Below, one piece after another: positions 7,391-14,605 of a stretch of DNA of 64,000 nt (position 1 is its first letter; each line of letters opens with the position of its first letter). The stretch is taken from assembly GCF_000014185.1 (NCBI RefSeq), contig NC_008148.1, positions 682,001 to 746,000 of the forward strand. Reading direction: 5' to 3'. A program made the translations under genes and the position numbers. The stretch is from Rubrobacter xylanophilus DSM 9941. Lineage in GTDB: Bacteria; Actinomycetota; Rubrobacteria; Rubrobacterales; Rubrobacteraceae. The notes under the pieces were generated by a model, which worked only from the letters and a program-made list of their open reading frames with translations, was not told where the DNA came from and did no database searches.

Positions 7391-8971
7391 ATGCCTCGAA
7401 GGGTCGTTGTCTTGTCGTTGTTCTGTCTGTTTGCGGCCGGCATCTTCGTTTTGCCGGCGGGGGCCCAGACCACGGACGAGGTCCGGCAGAAACGGGCGGA
7501 GATCTCCCGGGTCGAGGCCCGGCTGGTCCGGCTGCAGGCCGACGTGGGGGCCGCCTACGCCGAGTACGAGCGGGCGGTGGACCGGGTGGAGGCGCTCAAC
7601 CGGCGGATAGACGCCACCTCCGAGGAGCTCATCGCCGCCGAGCGGGAGCTCGCCGAGGCCCGGAGCGCCCTGGAGGCGCAGGCCGCCCGGGTGTACACCA
7701 GCGGCAACGTGGGCTTCCTCGACGTGCTGGTGGGGGTCGAGGACTTCTCCGAGTTCGCCGCGCGGGTGGAGCTGTGGGTCCGGCTGCTGCAGGCCCAGCA
7801 GGAGAGGGTGGAGCAGGTCAGGGAGGTGCGCGCGGAGCTCGCCGCCAGGCAGCGGGCGCTGGAGGAGCAGCGCGAGGAGCGGATGGCGCTCGTGGAGCGG
7901 GCCGCCGAGCGGCGGGCCGAGGCGGTGCGGCTGGAGTCGCAGGCTCGGGAGTACCTCACCTCGCTGAACGGCGAGCTGCGGGCCGCCATACAGGCGCAGG
8001 TTTTCGCCGAGCGGGCCGCCCGCGAGCGGCAGGAGCGGATCCTGGAGGCCCGCCGGGTGGAGCTGGCCGAGAGGATCCGGCGCCAGGCGGAGCTGGCGCA
8101 GCAGCGCGCCGCGGCCCGGCGGGAGGCCGCCGAGCGCGCCGCCGCCGAGCGCGCCGCCGCCGAGCGGGCCGCGGAGGAGGCGCAGCGCCGGGCGGAGCTG
8201 GCGCAGCAGCGCGCCGCGGAGGCCGCCGCCCGGGAGGAGGCGCGGCGCCGGGCGGAGCTGGCGCAGCAGCGCGCCGCGGAGCGGCAGCGCCGGGCGGAGC
8301 TCGCCCGCCAGCAGGCGGCGGCCGAGCAGGCGGCCGCCGAGCAGGCCCAGCGGCTGGCCGCGCAGGAGCAGGCCGCCGCCGAGCGCGCCGCCGAGCAGGC
8401 CGCCCCGGTCGAGCAGGCCTCCTACGAGGCCCCCGTCCAGACCCGGCAGCAGACCGTCCCCGCGGCCCAGCAGCAACAGCCGCCGGCCCCCGAGCAGCCC
8501 GCTCCCCAGCAGAGCGCCCCGCAGCAGCAGCCCGTCGCCGAGCAGAGCGCGCCCGCCGAGCAGCCGGCTGCGTCCGGGCAGCCGGCCTCCGAGCCCTCTT
8601 CGTCGGGGGGCGGCAACCCCAACCTCTCCGGCTACCCGACCAGCCACCCCAACTACCCCTGGCAGCCGCACGTGGCGCAGGTCGCCCACCACATCGAGCA
8701 GAAGTTCGGGGTCACCCCGACCAGCTACGACGGGCACTCGCCCTCCGGGGATCTGGCGATAGACTTCATGGTCGGCGGCCACTGCTCGCAGCTCGGCTGG
8801 GACATCGCCAACTACATCGCGGCGAACGCCGACGCCTTCAAGGTCGACTACATAATGTTCTGCGACAAGTTCTACTCCACCTTCCCCAACTGGAACGGCC
8901 CGGCCTACACCTGGGTCTACTGGGGCGACGGGGCGCACTACGACCACGTCCACGTCTCCTTCAAGCCCTGA
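7391..8971 (+). CDS. Secreted coiled-coil protein with C-terminal M15-like (ARB_07466-type) domain
   Basis: This 526-residue exported protein has four visible parts: a signal peptide (residues 1-25, ending PAGAQ), a long Glu/Arg/Ala/Gln coiled coil (~26-335), a Gln/Pro/Ala-rich linker (~335-410), and a compact C-terminal domain. The first coil resembles the N-terminal regulatory coils of PcsB/RipC-type peptidoglycan hydrolases. The C-terminal domain contains GHSPSGDLAIDFM (H about 449, D about 457) and ends in HYDHVHVSF. That H...D...H arrangement matches the zinc site of M15/LAS-type peptidases and related actinobacterial cell-wall domains. A role in peptidoglycan remodelling is likely; enzymatic activity is inferred. 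A perfect hairpin follows at 9000-9029. Confidence 0.78.
   Translation: MPRRVVVLSLFCLFAAGIFVLPAGAQTTDEVRQKRAEISRVEARLVRLQADVGAAYAEYERAVDRVEALNRRIDATSEELIAAERELAEARSALEAQAARVYTSGNVGFLDVLVGVEDFSEFAARVELWVRLLQAQQERVEQVREVRAELAARQRALEEQREERMALVERAAERRAEAVRLESQAREYLTSLNGELRAAIQAQVFAERAARERQERILEARRVELAERIRRQAELAQQRAAARREAAERAAAERAAAERAAEEAQRRAELAQQRAAEAAAREEARRRAELAQQRAAERQRRAELARQQAAAEQAAAEQAQRLAAQEQAAAERAAEQAAPVEQASYEAPVQTRQQTVPAAQQQQPPAPEQPAPQQSAPQQQPVAEQSAPAEQPAASGQPASEPSSSGGGNPNLSGYPTSHPNYPWQPHVAQVAHHIEQKFGVTPTSYDGHSPSGDLAIDFMVGGHCSQLGWDIANYIAANADAFKVDYIMFCDKFYSTFPNWNGPAYTWVYWGDGAHYDHVHVSFKP
8086..8279 (+). repeat. Three copies of a 29-bp repeat encoding coiled-coil heptads
   Basis: An identical 29-bp block (encoding AELAQQRAA) occurs at 8086-8114, 8191-8219 and 8251-8279. 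The second and third copies are spaced exactly 60 bp apart. DNA-level identity, rather than just protein similarity, suggests recent internal duplication, and the coil length may vary between strains. Confidence 0.8.
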
Positions 8972-8999
8972 GGCGGGGGGCTGCTTGCCCGCCTGATCC

Positions 9000-9029
9000 G
9001 GGAGCCCGTCCCCTCCGGGACGGGCTCCC
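9000..9029 (+). terminator. Strong hairpin terminator after the secreted coiled-coil gene
   Basis: A perfect 13-bp stem (9000-9012 with 9017-9029) has a CTCC loop. No T-run follows, so termination may rely on the stem alone or on Rho. It lies 28 bp after the stop codon. Confidence 0.75.
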
Positions 9030-9046
9030 CGCCCCTCGGTGAGGGG

Positions 9047-9052
9047 TATACT
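9047..9052 (+). promoter_or_regulatory. -10 element TATACT before the MFS gene
   Basis: TATACT lies 12 bp before the TTG start of the MFS-nagA operon, just after the upstream terminator. It would give a very short leader. Confidence 0.4.
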
Positions 9053-9064
9053 CGGGGCCGGGTT

Positions 9065-10414
9065 TTGAGCGCGCGCCGACCATCCGGGGGAAGGGCCCCC
9101 GCGCCCGCCGTGTGGGCGTGGGCGCTCTACGACTTCTCCAACACCATCTTCTCGGTCAGCATCCTGAGCTTCTTCTTCCCGGTGTGGCTGGGGGACGAGC
9201 TCGGGGCCGGGGCGGGGGCCGTCAACGCGGCCGCCGCGCTCTCGGCCGCTCTGGTCCTCCTCACCGCCCCGGCGGTGGGGGCCCTCGCCGACCTGCGGCA
9301 GCGCCGGGTGCCCTACCTCGCGGCGCTCACGCTGCTGGCCTGCGGGCTCACGGCCGCGCTGGACGCCGCCGGGGGGGTCGTGGTGGCGGTCGCGCTCTTT
9401 GTGGCCGCGGACCTCGCCTACCAGTCGGCGCTCGTGTTCTACAACGCGCTTTTGCCGGTGGTCGCCGCGGGGAGGGGGGCGGGGAGGGTCAGCGGCTACG
9501 GGACCGCCGCGGGATATGTGGGCTCCATCTTCGCGCTGCTCGTGCTCACCCTCTTCGTCGCCCGCGGGGAGGAGGCGCGGGCCCTGCTCGGGCCCCTGGG
9601 GTGGTGGCTCGAGCCCGGGGAGACCGGCTCCAACGCCTTCGTGCCCACCGCGGTCCTCTACCTGCTCTTCAGCCTGCCCGCCTTCTTTCTGGTGCCCGAC
9701 CCCCGGGTGCGCGAGCCGCGGCCCGGCGGGCTCGGGCGGGCTTACCGGGATGTGATCTCCACGGTGCGAAGCATCCGGCGCTACCGGGGGATGGCCCCCT
9801 TCATCCTCGCCACCCTCCTCTACACCGACGCGGCCAACACCGCCATCGCCAACATGGCGCTCTACGGGCGGGAGGTCTTCGGGATGCAGAGCCAGGACAT
9901 CCGCAACCTCCTGCTCTTCTCCACCCTCTTCGCCGTCGCCGGCTCCTTCGGCTGCGGGCTCCTCTCCGACCGTTGGGGCCCGCGCCGGGCGCTCATGGCC
10001 GTGCTCGTGCTCTGGCTCGCCGCCATACTGCTCGCCGCCGGGGCCCTCTCGGCGTGGATGCTCTACGTGGCCGGGCCGCTCGTGGGCGCCGCGCTCGGCG
10101 GCACCTGGACCGCCGGGCGGCCCATGCTCGTCGCCCTCTCCCCGCCGGAGAAGATCGGGGAGTTCTTCGGGCTCTACTCCTTCGCCGGCAAGGTCTCCGC
10201 CGTGGCCGGGCCCGCCCTCACGGCGCTGCTTCTGTTCTGGCTCGAGGAGCTCGGGACCCTGGCCTACAGGCTCTCCGTCGGCTCGCTCGCCCTCGTCATG
10301 GTCCTGGCCATGGCGGTGCTCGCCCGCGTCCCCGACGTCCGCCCCGCCGGGGTGGTGGACAGGTACGCCCCCGAGGTTCTAGTCTCTAGGGAAAACGGAG
10401 AGGTGGTGCGCTGA
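9065..10414 (+). CDS. MFS transporter, UMF1/Atg22-like family
   Basis: This 449-residue, twelve-helix permease begins with the UMF1-type motif WALYDFSNTIFSVSI. Later are YTDAANTAIANMALYG and GPRRALM, as in this MFS subgroup. The substrate is unknown. The next gene, nagA, begins 2 bp after its stop, so an amino-sugar or muropeptide-derived substrate is a reasonable guess but not shown. The TTG start at 9065 follows a -10-like TATACT closely, so the leader is short. No truncation is seen. Confidence 0.82.
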   Translation: MSARRPSGGRAPAPAVWAWALYDFSNTIFSVSILSFFFPVWLGDELGAGAGAVNAAAALSAALVLLTAPAVGALADLRQRRVPYLAALTLLACGLTAALDAAGGVVVAVALFVAADLAYQSALVFYNALLPVVAAGRGAGRVSGYGTAAGYVGSIFALLVLTLFVARGEEARALLGPLGWWLEPGETGSNAFVPTAVLYLLFSLPAFFLVPDPRVREPRPGGLGRAYRDVISTVRSIRRYRGMAPFILATLLYTDAANTAIANMALYGREVFGMQSQDIRNLLLFSTLFAVAGSFGCGLLSDRWGPRRALMAVLVLWLAAILLAAGALSAWMLYVAGPLVGAALGGTWTAGRPMLVALSPPEKIGEFFGLYSFAGKVSAVAGPALTALLLFWLEELGTLAYRLSVGSLALVMVLAMAVLARVPDVRPAGVVDRYAPEVLVSRENGEVVR

Positions 10415-10416
10415 CG

Positions 10417-11577
10417 GTGAGCCTTGTGGCGCTCAAGGGAAGGGTGGTCACCGACTACGAGGTCTGGGAAGAGGGCTGCGTCCTGCTCGGGGACGGGGCC
10501 GTGCGCGACGTGAGCCGCGACTGGCGGGCGGCGGAGGAGGCCGACGAGGTGCACGAGCTCGGGGAGTCCCTCATCCTGCCCGGCTTCGTGGACCTGCAGG
10601 TCAACGGCGCCTTCGGGGTGGACCTCGCCGGCGAGCCGGAGAGGCTCGGGGAGCTCTCGGGGAGGCTGCTCTCGACCGGCACCACCGCCTACCTGCCGAC
10701 CGTCATCACCTCCCCCCCGGAGGCCTACGAGCGGGCGCTGCCCCACCTCGCCGGCGGCATAGCGGCGGAACCCGGGGGCGCCCGGCCCCTCGGGGTGCAC
10801 CTCGAGGGGCCGTTCATAAGCCCCGGGCGGCGGGGGGCACACCCCGCGGAGCACGTCCGCCCGCCGGACCCGGGGCTGCTCGGGCGGCTGCTCGAGCTCG
10901 CGCCGGTGCGCATGATCACCGTCGCCCCCGAGCTTCCGGGCGCGGACGGGCTGATGGCCGCCGCCCGCGACCGGGGTGCGGTCGTCTCGCTCGGGCACTC
11001 CGACGCCCCCTTCGAGGTCGCCTACGTGGCCCTCGACCGCTACGCCGCGGGGGTCACCCACCTCTTCAACGCCATGAGCCCCCTCCACCACCGCGACCCC
11101 GGGCTCCCCGGGGCCGCCTTCGCCCACCCCAGGGCCGTGTGCGGCCTCATCGCCGACGGCCGCCACGTCCACCCCGAGATGGTGGCCCTCGCCTTCCGGA
11201 TGCTCGGGCCCGACCGCCTCTGCCTCGTCACCGACGCCATCTCCGCCGCCGGGATGGAGGCCGGCGAGTTCACCCTGGCCTCCCGCCGGGTGCGGCTGGA
11301 GGGCGGTGTCCCGCGGCTGGACGACGGGACCATAGCCGGGAGCGTCCTCACCATGGAGCGGGCCTTCCAGAACATCCTCGCCTTCACCGGCTGCACGCTC
11401 CCCGAGGCCGCCCGGATGGCCGCCGCCACCCCGGCCCGGCTCGTCGGGGAGGGGCGGCGCAAGGGGCGGCTGAGCCCGGGCTACGACGCCGACGTCACCG
11501 TGCTGGCCCCCGACCTCTCCGTGGAGGCCGTCTGGGTCGGCGGCCGGCAGCTGTACTCCGCTGGAAAGGTGGTGTGA
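10417..11577 (+). CDS. nagA: N-acetylglucosamine-6-phosphate deacetylase
   Basis: This 386-residue amidohydrolase-fold enzyme removes acetate from GlcNAc-6-phosphate in amino-sugar catabolism and cell-wall recycling. Family motifs are present: LPGFVDLQVNGAFGVDL, GVHLEGPFISPGRRGAH, the metal ligand region SLGHSDAPFE, THLFNAMSPLHHRDPG, and the catalytic aspartate block LVTDAISAAGM. It starts with GTG 2 bp after the MFS gene and is followed after 3 bp by the macrodomain gene, so these are one operon. No nagB is in the window. Confidence 0.93.
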   Translation: MSLVALKGRVVTDYEVWEEGCVLLGDGAVRDVSRDWRAAEEADEVHELGESLILPGFVDLQVNGAFGVDLAGEPERLGELSGRLLSTGTTAYLPTVITSPPEAYERALPHLAGGIAAEPGGARPLGVHLEGPFISPGRRGAHPAEHVRPPDPGLLGRLLELAPVRMITVAPELPGADGLMAAARDRGAVVSLGHSDAPFEVAYVALDRYAAGVTHLFNAMSPLHHRDPGLPGAAFAHPRAVCGLIADGRHVHPEMVALAFRMLGPDRLCLVTDAISAAGMEAGEFTLASRRVRLEGGVPRLDDGTIAGSVLTMERAFQNILAFTGCTLPEAARMAAATPARLVGEGRRKGRLSPGYDADVTVLAPDLSVEAVWVGGRQLYSAGKVV

Positions 11578-11580
11578 GCG

Positions 11581-12120
11581 ATGAAGAAGACCTTCGACGG
11601 GACCGAGGTGGAGGTCGTGCGGGGAGACATAACCGACCAGCCGGACGTGGAGGCCGTCGTGAACGCTGCCAACGCCGAGCTCATGCCCGGCGGGGGCGTC
11701 GCCGGGGCGATCCACCGGGCCGCCGGCCCGGGGCTCGCCGAGGAGTGCCGCCCGCTCGCCCCCATCCGCCCCGGGCAGGCGGTGATCACCGGGGGACACC
11801 GCCTGCCCAACCGCCACGTCATCCACGTGCTCGGCCCCGTCTACGGGCAGGACAGGCCCGAGGAGAGGCTTCTGGCCGACTGCTACCGCAACGCGCTGCG
11901 CCTCGCCGGGGAGCGCGGGATCTCCTCGCTGGCCTTCCCCGCCGTCTCCGCCGGGGCCTTCGGCTACCCCCTGGAGGAGGCCGCCCGCGTCGCCGTCAGG
12001 ACCGTCAGCGAGGAGGCCCCGCGCATCGGCGGCATCCGGCGGGTGCGGTTCGTCCTCTTCGGGGAGCGGGAGCTCGAGGCCTTCCGGCGGGCGCTTGAGG
12101 AGGTCGCCTCCGGCCGGTAG
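11581..12120 (+). CDS. Macrodomain protein (O-acetyl-ADP-ribose deacetylase-like)
   Basis: This 179-residue single macrodomain carries VVRGDITDQPDVEAVVNAANAEL, the loop GGGVAGAIHRAAG, and AVITGGHRLPNRHVIHVLGPVY followed by AFPAVSAGAFGYPLEEAA. This is the MacroD/YmdB pattern with the N-A-A-N and G-G-G-V-A/D motifs that bind ADP-ribose. It probably hydrolyses O-acetyl-ADP-ribose or removes mono-ADP-ribose from proteins. It is 3 bp behind nagA; why the two are coupled is unclear. Confidence 0.88.
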   Translation: MKKTFDGTEVEVVRGDITDQPDVEAVVNAANAELMPGGGVAGAIHRAAGPGLAEECRPLAPIRPGQAVITGGHRLPNRHVIHVLGPVYGQDRPEERLLADCYRNALRLAGERGISSLAFPAVSAGAFGYPLEEAARVAVRTVSEEAPRIGGIRRVRFVLFGERELEAFRRALEEVASGR

Positions 12121-12131
12121 GGGCGGCGTGC

Positions 12132-12137
12132 TAGAAT
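12132..12137 (+). promoter_or_regulatory. -10 element TAGAAT for a leaderless msrB transcript
   Basis: TAGAAT ends 6 bp before the msrB ATG, so transcription would start at or next to the start codon. It is the clearest example of a TAGAAT pattern repeated in this window (see also 22436, 46889, 48573 and 52708). Confidence 0.6.
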
Positions 12138-12143
12138 CCCCGT

Positions 12144-12560
12144 ATGGCTCAGACCCCCAGAAAGGTGCAGCTCAGCGACGAGGAGTGGCGTAGGAGGCTC
12201 TCGCCCGAGGAGTACCGGGTGGCCCGCGAGGGGGGCACCGAGCCCGCCTTCACCGGCCGGTACTGGGACCACAAGGAGGAGGGCGTCTACCGCTGCGTCT
12301 GCTGCGGGACCCCGCTCTTCTCCTCCGAGACCAAGTACGACTCCGGGACCGGCTGGCCCAGCTTCTGGGCGCCCATCGAGGAGGCCAACGTGGCCTACAG
12401 GGAGGACCGCAGCCTCCTCATGCGCCGCACGGAGGTGCTGTGCGCCGCCTGCGACGCCCACCTCGGCCACGTCTTCGACGACGGCCCGCCCCCCACCGGC
12501 CGCCGCTACTGCATGAACTCCGCGGCCCTGCGCTTCTCGCCGGGGCCCCCGCCGGGCTGA
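12144..12560 (+). CDS. msrB: Peptide-methionine (R)-S-oxide reductase
   Basis: This 138-residue MsrB repairs the R-form of methionine sulfoxide. The structural zinc site is complete (C51/C54 and C100/C103). The catalytic cysteine is C123 in [12 protein letters not shown], and WPSF and [10 protein letters not shown] are typical. The ATG at 12144 lies 6 bp behind a TAGAAT -10, and no Shine-Dalgarno is seen, so the message is probably leaderless. It fits the oxidative-stress theme of the window. No msrA is adjacent. Confidence 0.95.
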   Translation: MAQTPRKVQLSDEEWRRRLSPEEYRVAREGGTEPAFTGRYWDHKEEGVYRCVCCGTPLFSSETKYDSGTGWPSFWAPIEEANVAYREDRSLLMRRTEVLCAACDAHLGHVFDDGPPPTGRRYCMNSAALRFSPGPPPG

Positions 12561-12561
12561 C

Positions 12562-12578
12562 GGCGGGGGCGGCCCGCC
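12562..12578 (+). terminator. GC-rich hairpin after msrB
   Basis: GGCGGG and CCCGCC form a 6-bp stem with a GGCGG loop directly behind the msrB stop, and a -10 for the next gene follows at 12584. It is a weak terminator candidate without a T-run. Confidence 0.4.
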
Positions 12579-12600
12579 GCCGCTATCATAGGGGACCGGT

Positions 12601-14541
12601 ATGCCGCAGAGCCTGCAGAGAGCCCTGCTGAGCCTCCTGGACCGCCGGGACTGGTTCTACCTGCTCTGCCTGCTACTGCCCCTCGCGGCCTACACCCTGC
12701 TGCTGCGGCTGCTCGGCCTCCGGCTGCAGGGCGAGGCCGGGGGGCTGCTCGGGACGCTGGCGCTCTTGCGCTCCGATTTGCTCTTTCTCGCCGGGTACGC
12801 CCTGCTGTGGGTGGGGCTCTTCGCCGCCTTCCGCCGGGGGCCGGGCCGCTGGGCGGCGCTCGGGCTGCTCCACGCCAGCGCGGTGCTCGTGGTGGCCATC
12901 TCCACCAGCGCCTACCAGTACCTCAGGTCCACCGGGGCCACCCTCGACTACAGCGTCGTCGCCTACTACCTGACCTCCTTCGGGGAGGCCACGGGGGCCA
13001 TCTCCAGCGAGGCCCCGCTGTACATGTGGCTCATCCTCGCCGAGGCGCTCCTGTACGCGGCCTTCGGGCCCTGGGCCTTCACGCGGGCCTTTCTCGGGCC
13101 GCGGCGGGAGGGGGCCGGGGAGGGGGGAGCGCCCCCGCGGGGACGGGGCGTGAGCCGCCGGCGCTTTATCGCCTCGGGGGTGGGGGCGGGGGCCGGAATC
13201 CTCCTGCTGCGCGAGTCGCTGCTCCCCGAGGCCGCGCGGGGGCAGGGCACCTCCGTCTCCCGCTCGCCCGTCTCCAACCTCATCGCCACCCGCATAGAGG
13301 AGTCCCGGATGGACGCCGCGGCCGAGAGCGTCCGGGTCACCAACACCCTGCGGGGCATCCGCCTCGAGCCCACCTTCCGGACCAGGAGGCGGCACGTCGC
13401 CCTCATCCACCTGGAGTCCACCCGCGAGCGCTCCGTAACCCCCTACAACCGGGACATCGCCACCATGCCCCTGCTCGCCGAGCTCGCCCGGGACAACAGT
13501 TTGCTCGTCGAGTGGGCCTACACCACCACCCCGCACACCTCCAAGGCCATAACCTCCGTGAACACCGGGCTCTACCCCCACCCGGACACCGAGATCGTGG
13601 AGGCCCGTCCCGGGGCCATCCCGGCGCCGGGGATCGCCGCGCTGCTGGCCGGGCAGGGCTACCGCACCGCCTGGTTCCAGTCGGCCACCGAGAAGTTCGA
13701 GAACCGGGCGCAGCTGGTGAAGAACTTCGGCTACGGGCACTTCCAGGCCTTCGAGGACATGAGCACCGAGGGCTTCCAGCGCTCCAACTACCTCGGGTAC
13801 GAGGACGACATCATGCTCGGTCCCAGCCGCCGCTGGCTGGAGGAGAACGCCTCCTCTCCCACCCTCGTCATGTACCTCGGGGTCACCCCGCACCACCAGT
13901 ACCTGGTCCCCGACCGCTACGGGCGCCGCCGGTTCTCGGGGGAGGAGATGCTCAACCGCTACCTCAACAACGTCCGCTACGACGACTTCTGGGTGCGCAA
14001 CATCCTCCGGCAGTACAGGGAGCTCGGGCTCTACGAGGACACCATCTTCGTGATCTACGGCGACCACGGGGAGGCCTTCGGCGAGCACGGGCTCAAGGGG
14101 CACGACCCCATACCCTACGAGGAGGTGCTGCGGGTCCCCCTGATCATCCACGACCCCCAGGGCTTCGACGGCGGGGCGAGGATCGAGGGCCCGGTCCAGC
14201 TCATAGACTTCCCGCCGACCATCGTGGACCTGCTCGGCTTCAGGGTCGCCGGCGGCGAGTACCTGGGGCGCTCGCTGCTGCGGCCGCCGGAGGAGCGCAC
14301 CCTCCTCTTCAGCTGCCGGCCGGACATCACGGCGATGGCCAGCATCCGGGGCTACGAGAAGTACATCTACCACTACGACAAGCGGCCCGAGGAGTTCTAC
14401 GACCTCTCCCGCGACCCCACCGAGCAGAACAACCTCGCCTCCCGGGTCGGCCGGCGGGAGCTGCGCCGGCGGCGCGAGGAGCTCCTGGAGTGGCACGCCC
14501 GGACGGCCGCGATCTTCGAGGAGCGCCAGCGGCGGGCGTAG
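12601..14541 (+). CDS. LtaS-like membrane phosphotransferase / sulfatase-superfamily protein (copy 1)
   Basis: This 646-residue protein has the layout of lipoteichoic acid synthases: five N-terminal membrane segments (residues ~15-205) and a large outer alkaline-phosphatase-superfamily domain. Likely metal and catalytic residues are E272 (HLESTRE), the candidate nucleophile T313 (TPHTSKA), and D488/H489 (YGDHGEAFGEHG). The C/S-x-P-x-R formylglycine signature of true sulfatases is absent. A phosphoglycerol or similar phosphotransferase acting on envelope polymers is therefore more likely than a sulfatase. Oddly, S185-R-R-R-F189 just before the fifth helix looks like a twin-arginine motif. TATCAT at 12584-12589 could be its -10. 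A paralogue follows in tandem. Confidence 0.75.
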   Translation: MPQSLQRALLSLLDRRDWFYLLCLLLPLAAYTLLLRLLGLRLQGEAGGLLGTLALLRSDLLFLAGYALLWVGLFAAFRRGPGRWAALGLLHASAVLVVAISTSAYQYLRSTGATLDYSVVAYYLTSFGEATGAISSEAPLYMWLILAEALLYAAFGPWAFTRAFLGPRREGAGEGGAPPRGRGVSRRRFIASGVGAGAGILLLRESLLPEAARGQGTSVSRSPVSNLIATRIEESRMDAAAESVRVTNTLRGIRLEPTFRTRRRHVALIHLESTRERSVTPYNRDIATMPLLAELARDNSLLVEWAYTTTPHTSKAITSVNTGLYPHPDTEIVEARPGAIPAPGIAALLAGQGYRTAWFQSATEKFENRAQLVKNFGYGHFQAFEDMSTEGFQRSNYLGYEDDIMLGPSRRWLEENASSPTLVMYLGVTPHHQYLVPDRYGRRRFSGEEMLNRYLNNVRYDDFWVRNILRQYRELGLYEDTIFVIYGDHGEAFGEHGLKGHDPIPYEEVLRVPLIIHDPQGFDGGARIEGPVQLIDFPPTIVDLLGFRVAGGEYLGRSLLRPPEERTLLFSCRPDITAMASIRGYEKYIYHYDKRPEEFYDLSRDPTEQNNLASRVGRRELRRRREELLEWHARTAAIFEERQRRA

Positions 14542-14567
14542 GGTCGCCAGCGGCGGCCGAAATCCGG

Positions 14568-14573
14568 TAATAT
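14568..14573 (+). promoter_or_regulatory. -10 element TAATAT before LtaS-like copy 2
   Basis: TAATAT lies 32 bp before the GTG at 14606, with a GGCGGAGGA ribosome-binding site between. The second copy may therefore have its own promoter. Confidence 0.4.
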
Positions 14574-14605
14574 CTGCAAGGTTTGTCTCGGCGGAGGACA
14601 TCCCG

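Noticed and set aside
7343-8953. A 536-codon antisense frame in the coiled-coil gene
   Set aside because: It is Leu/Gly-rich low complexity that mirrors the Ala/Glu/Arg/Gln repeats of the sense gene, with no independent start signals.
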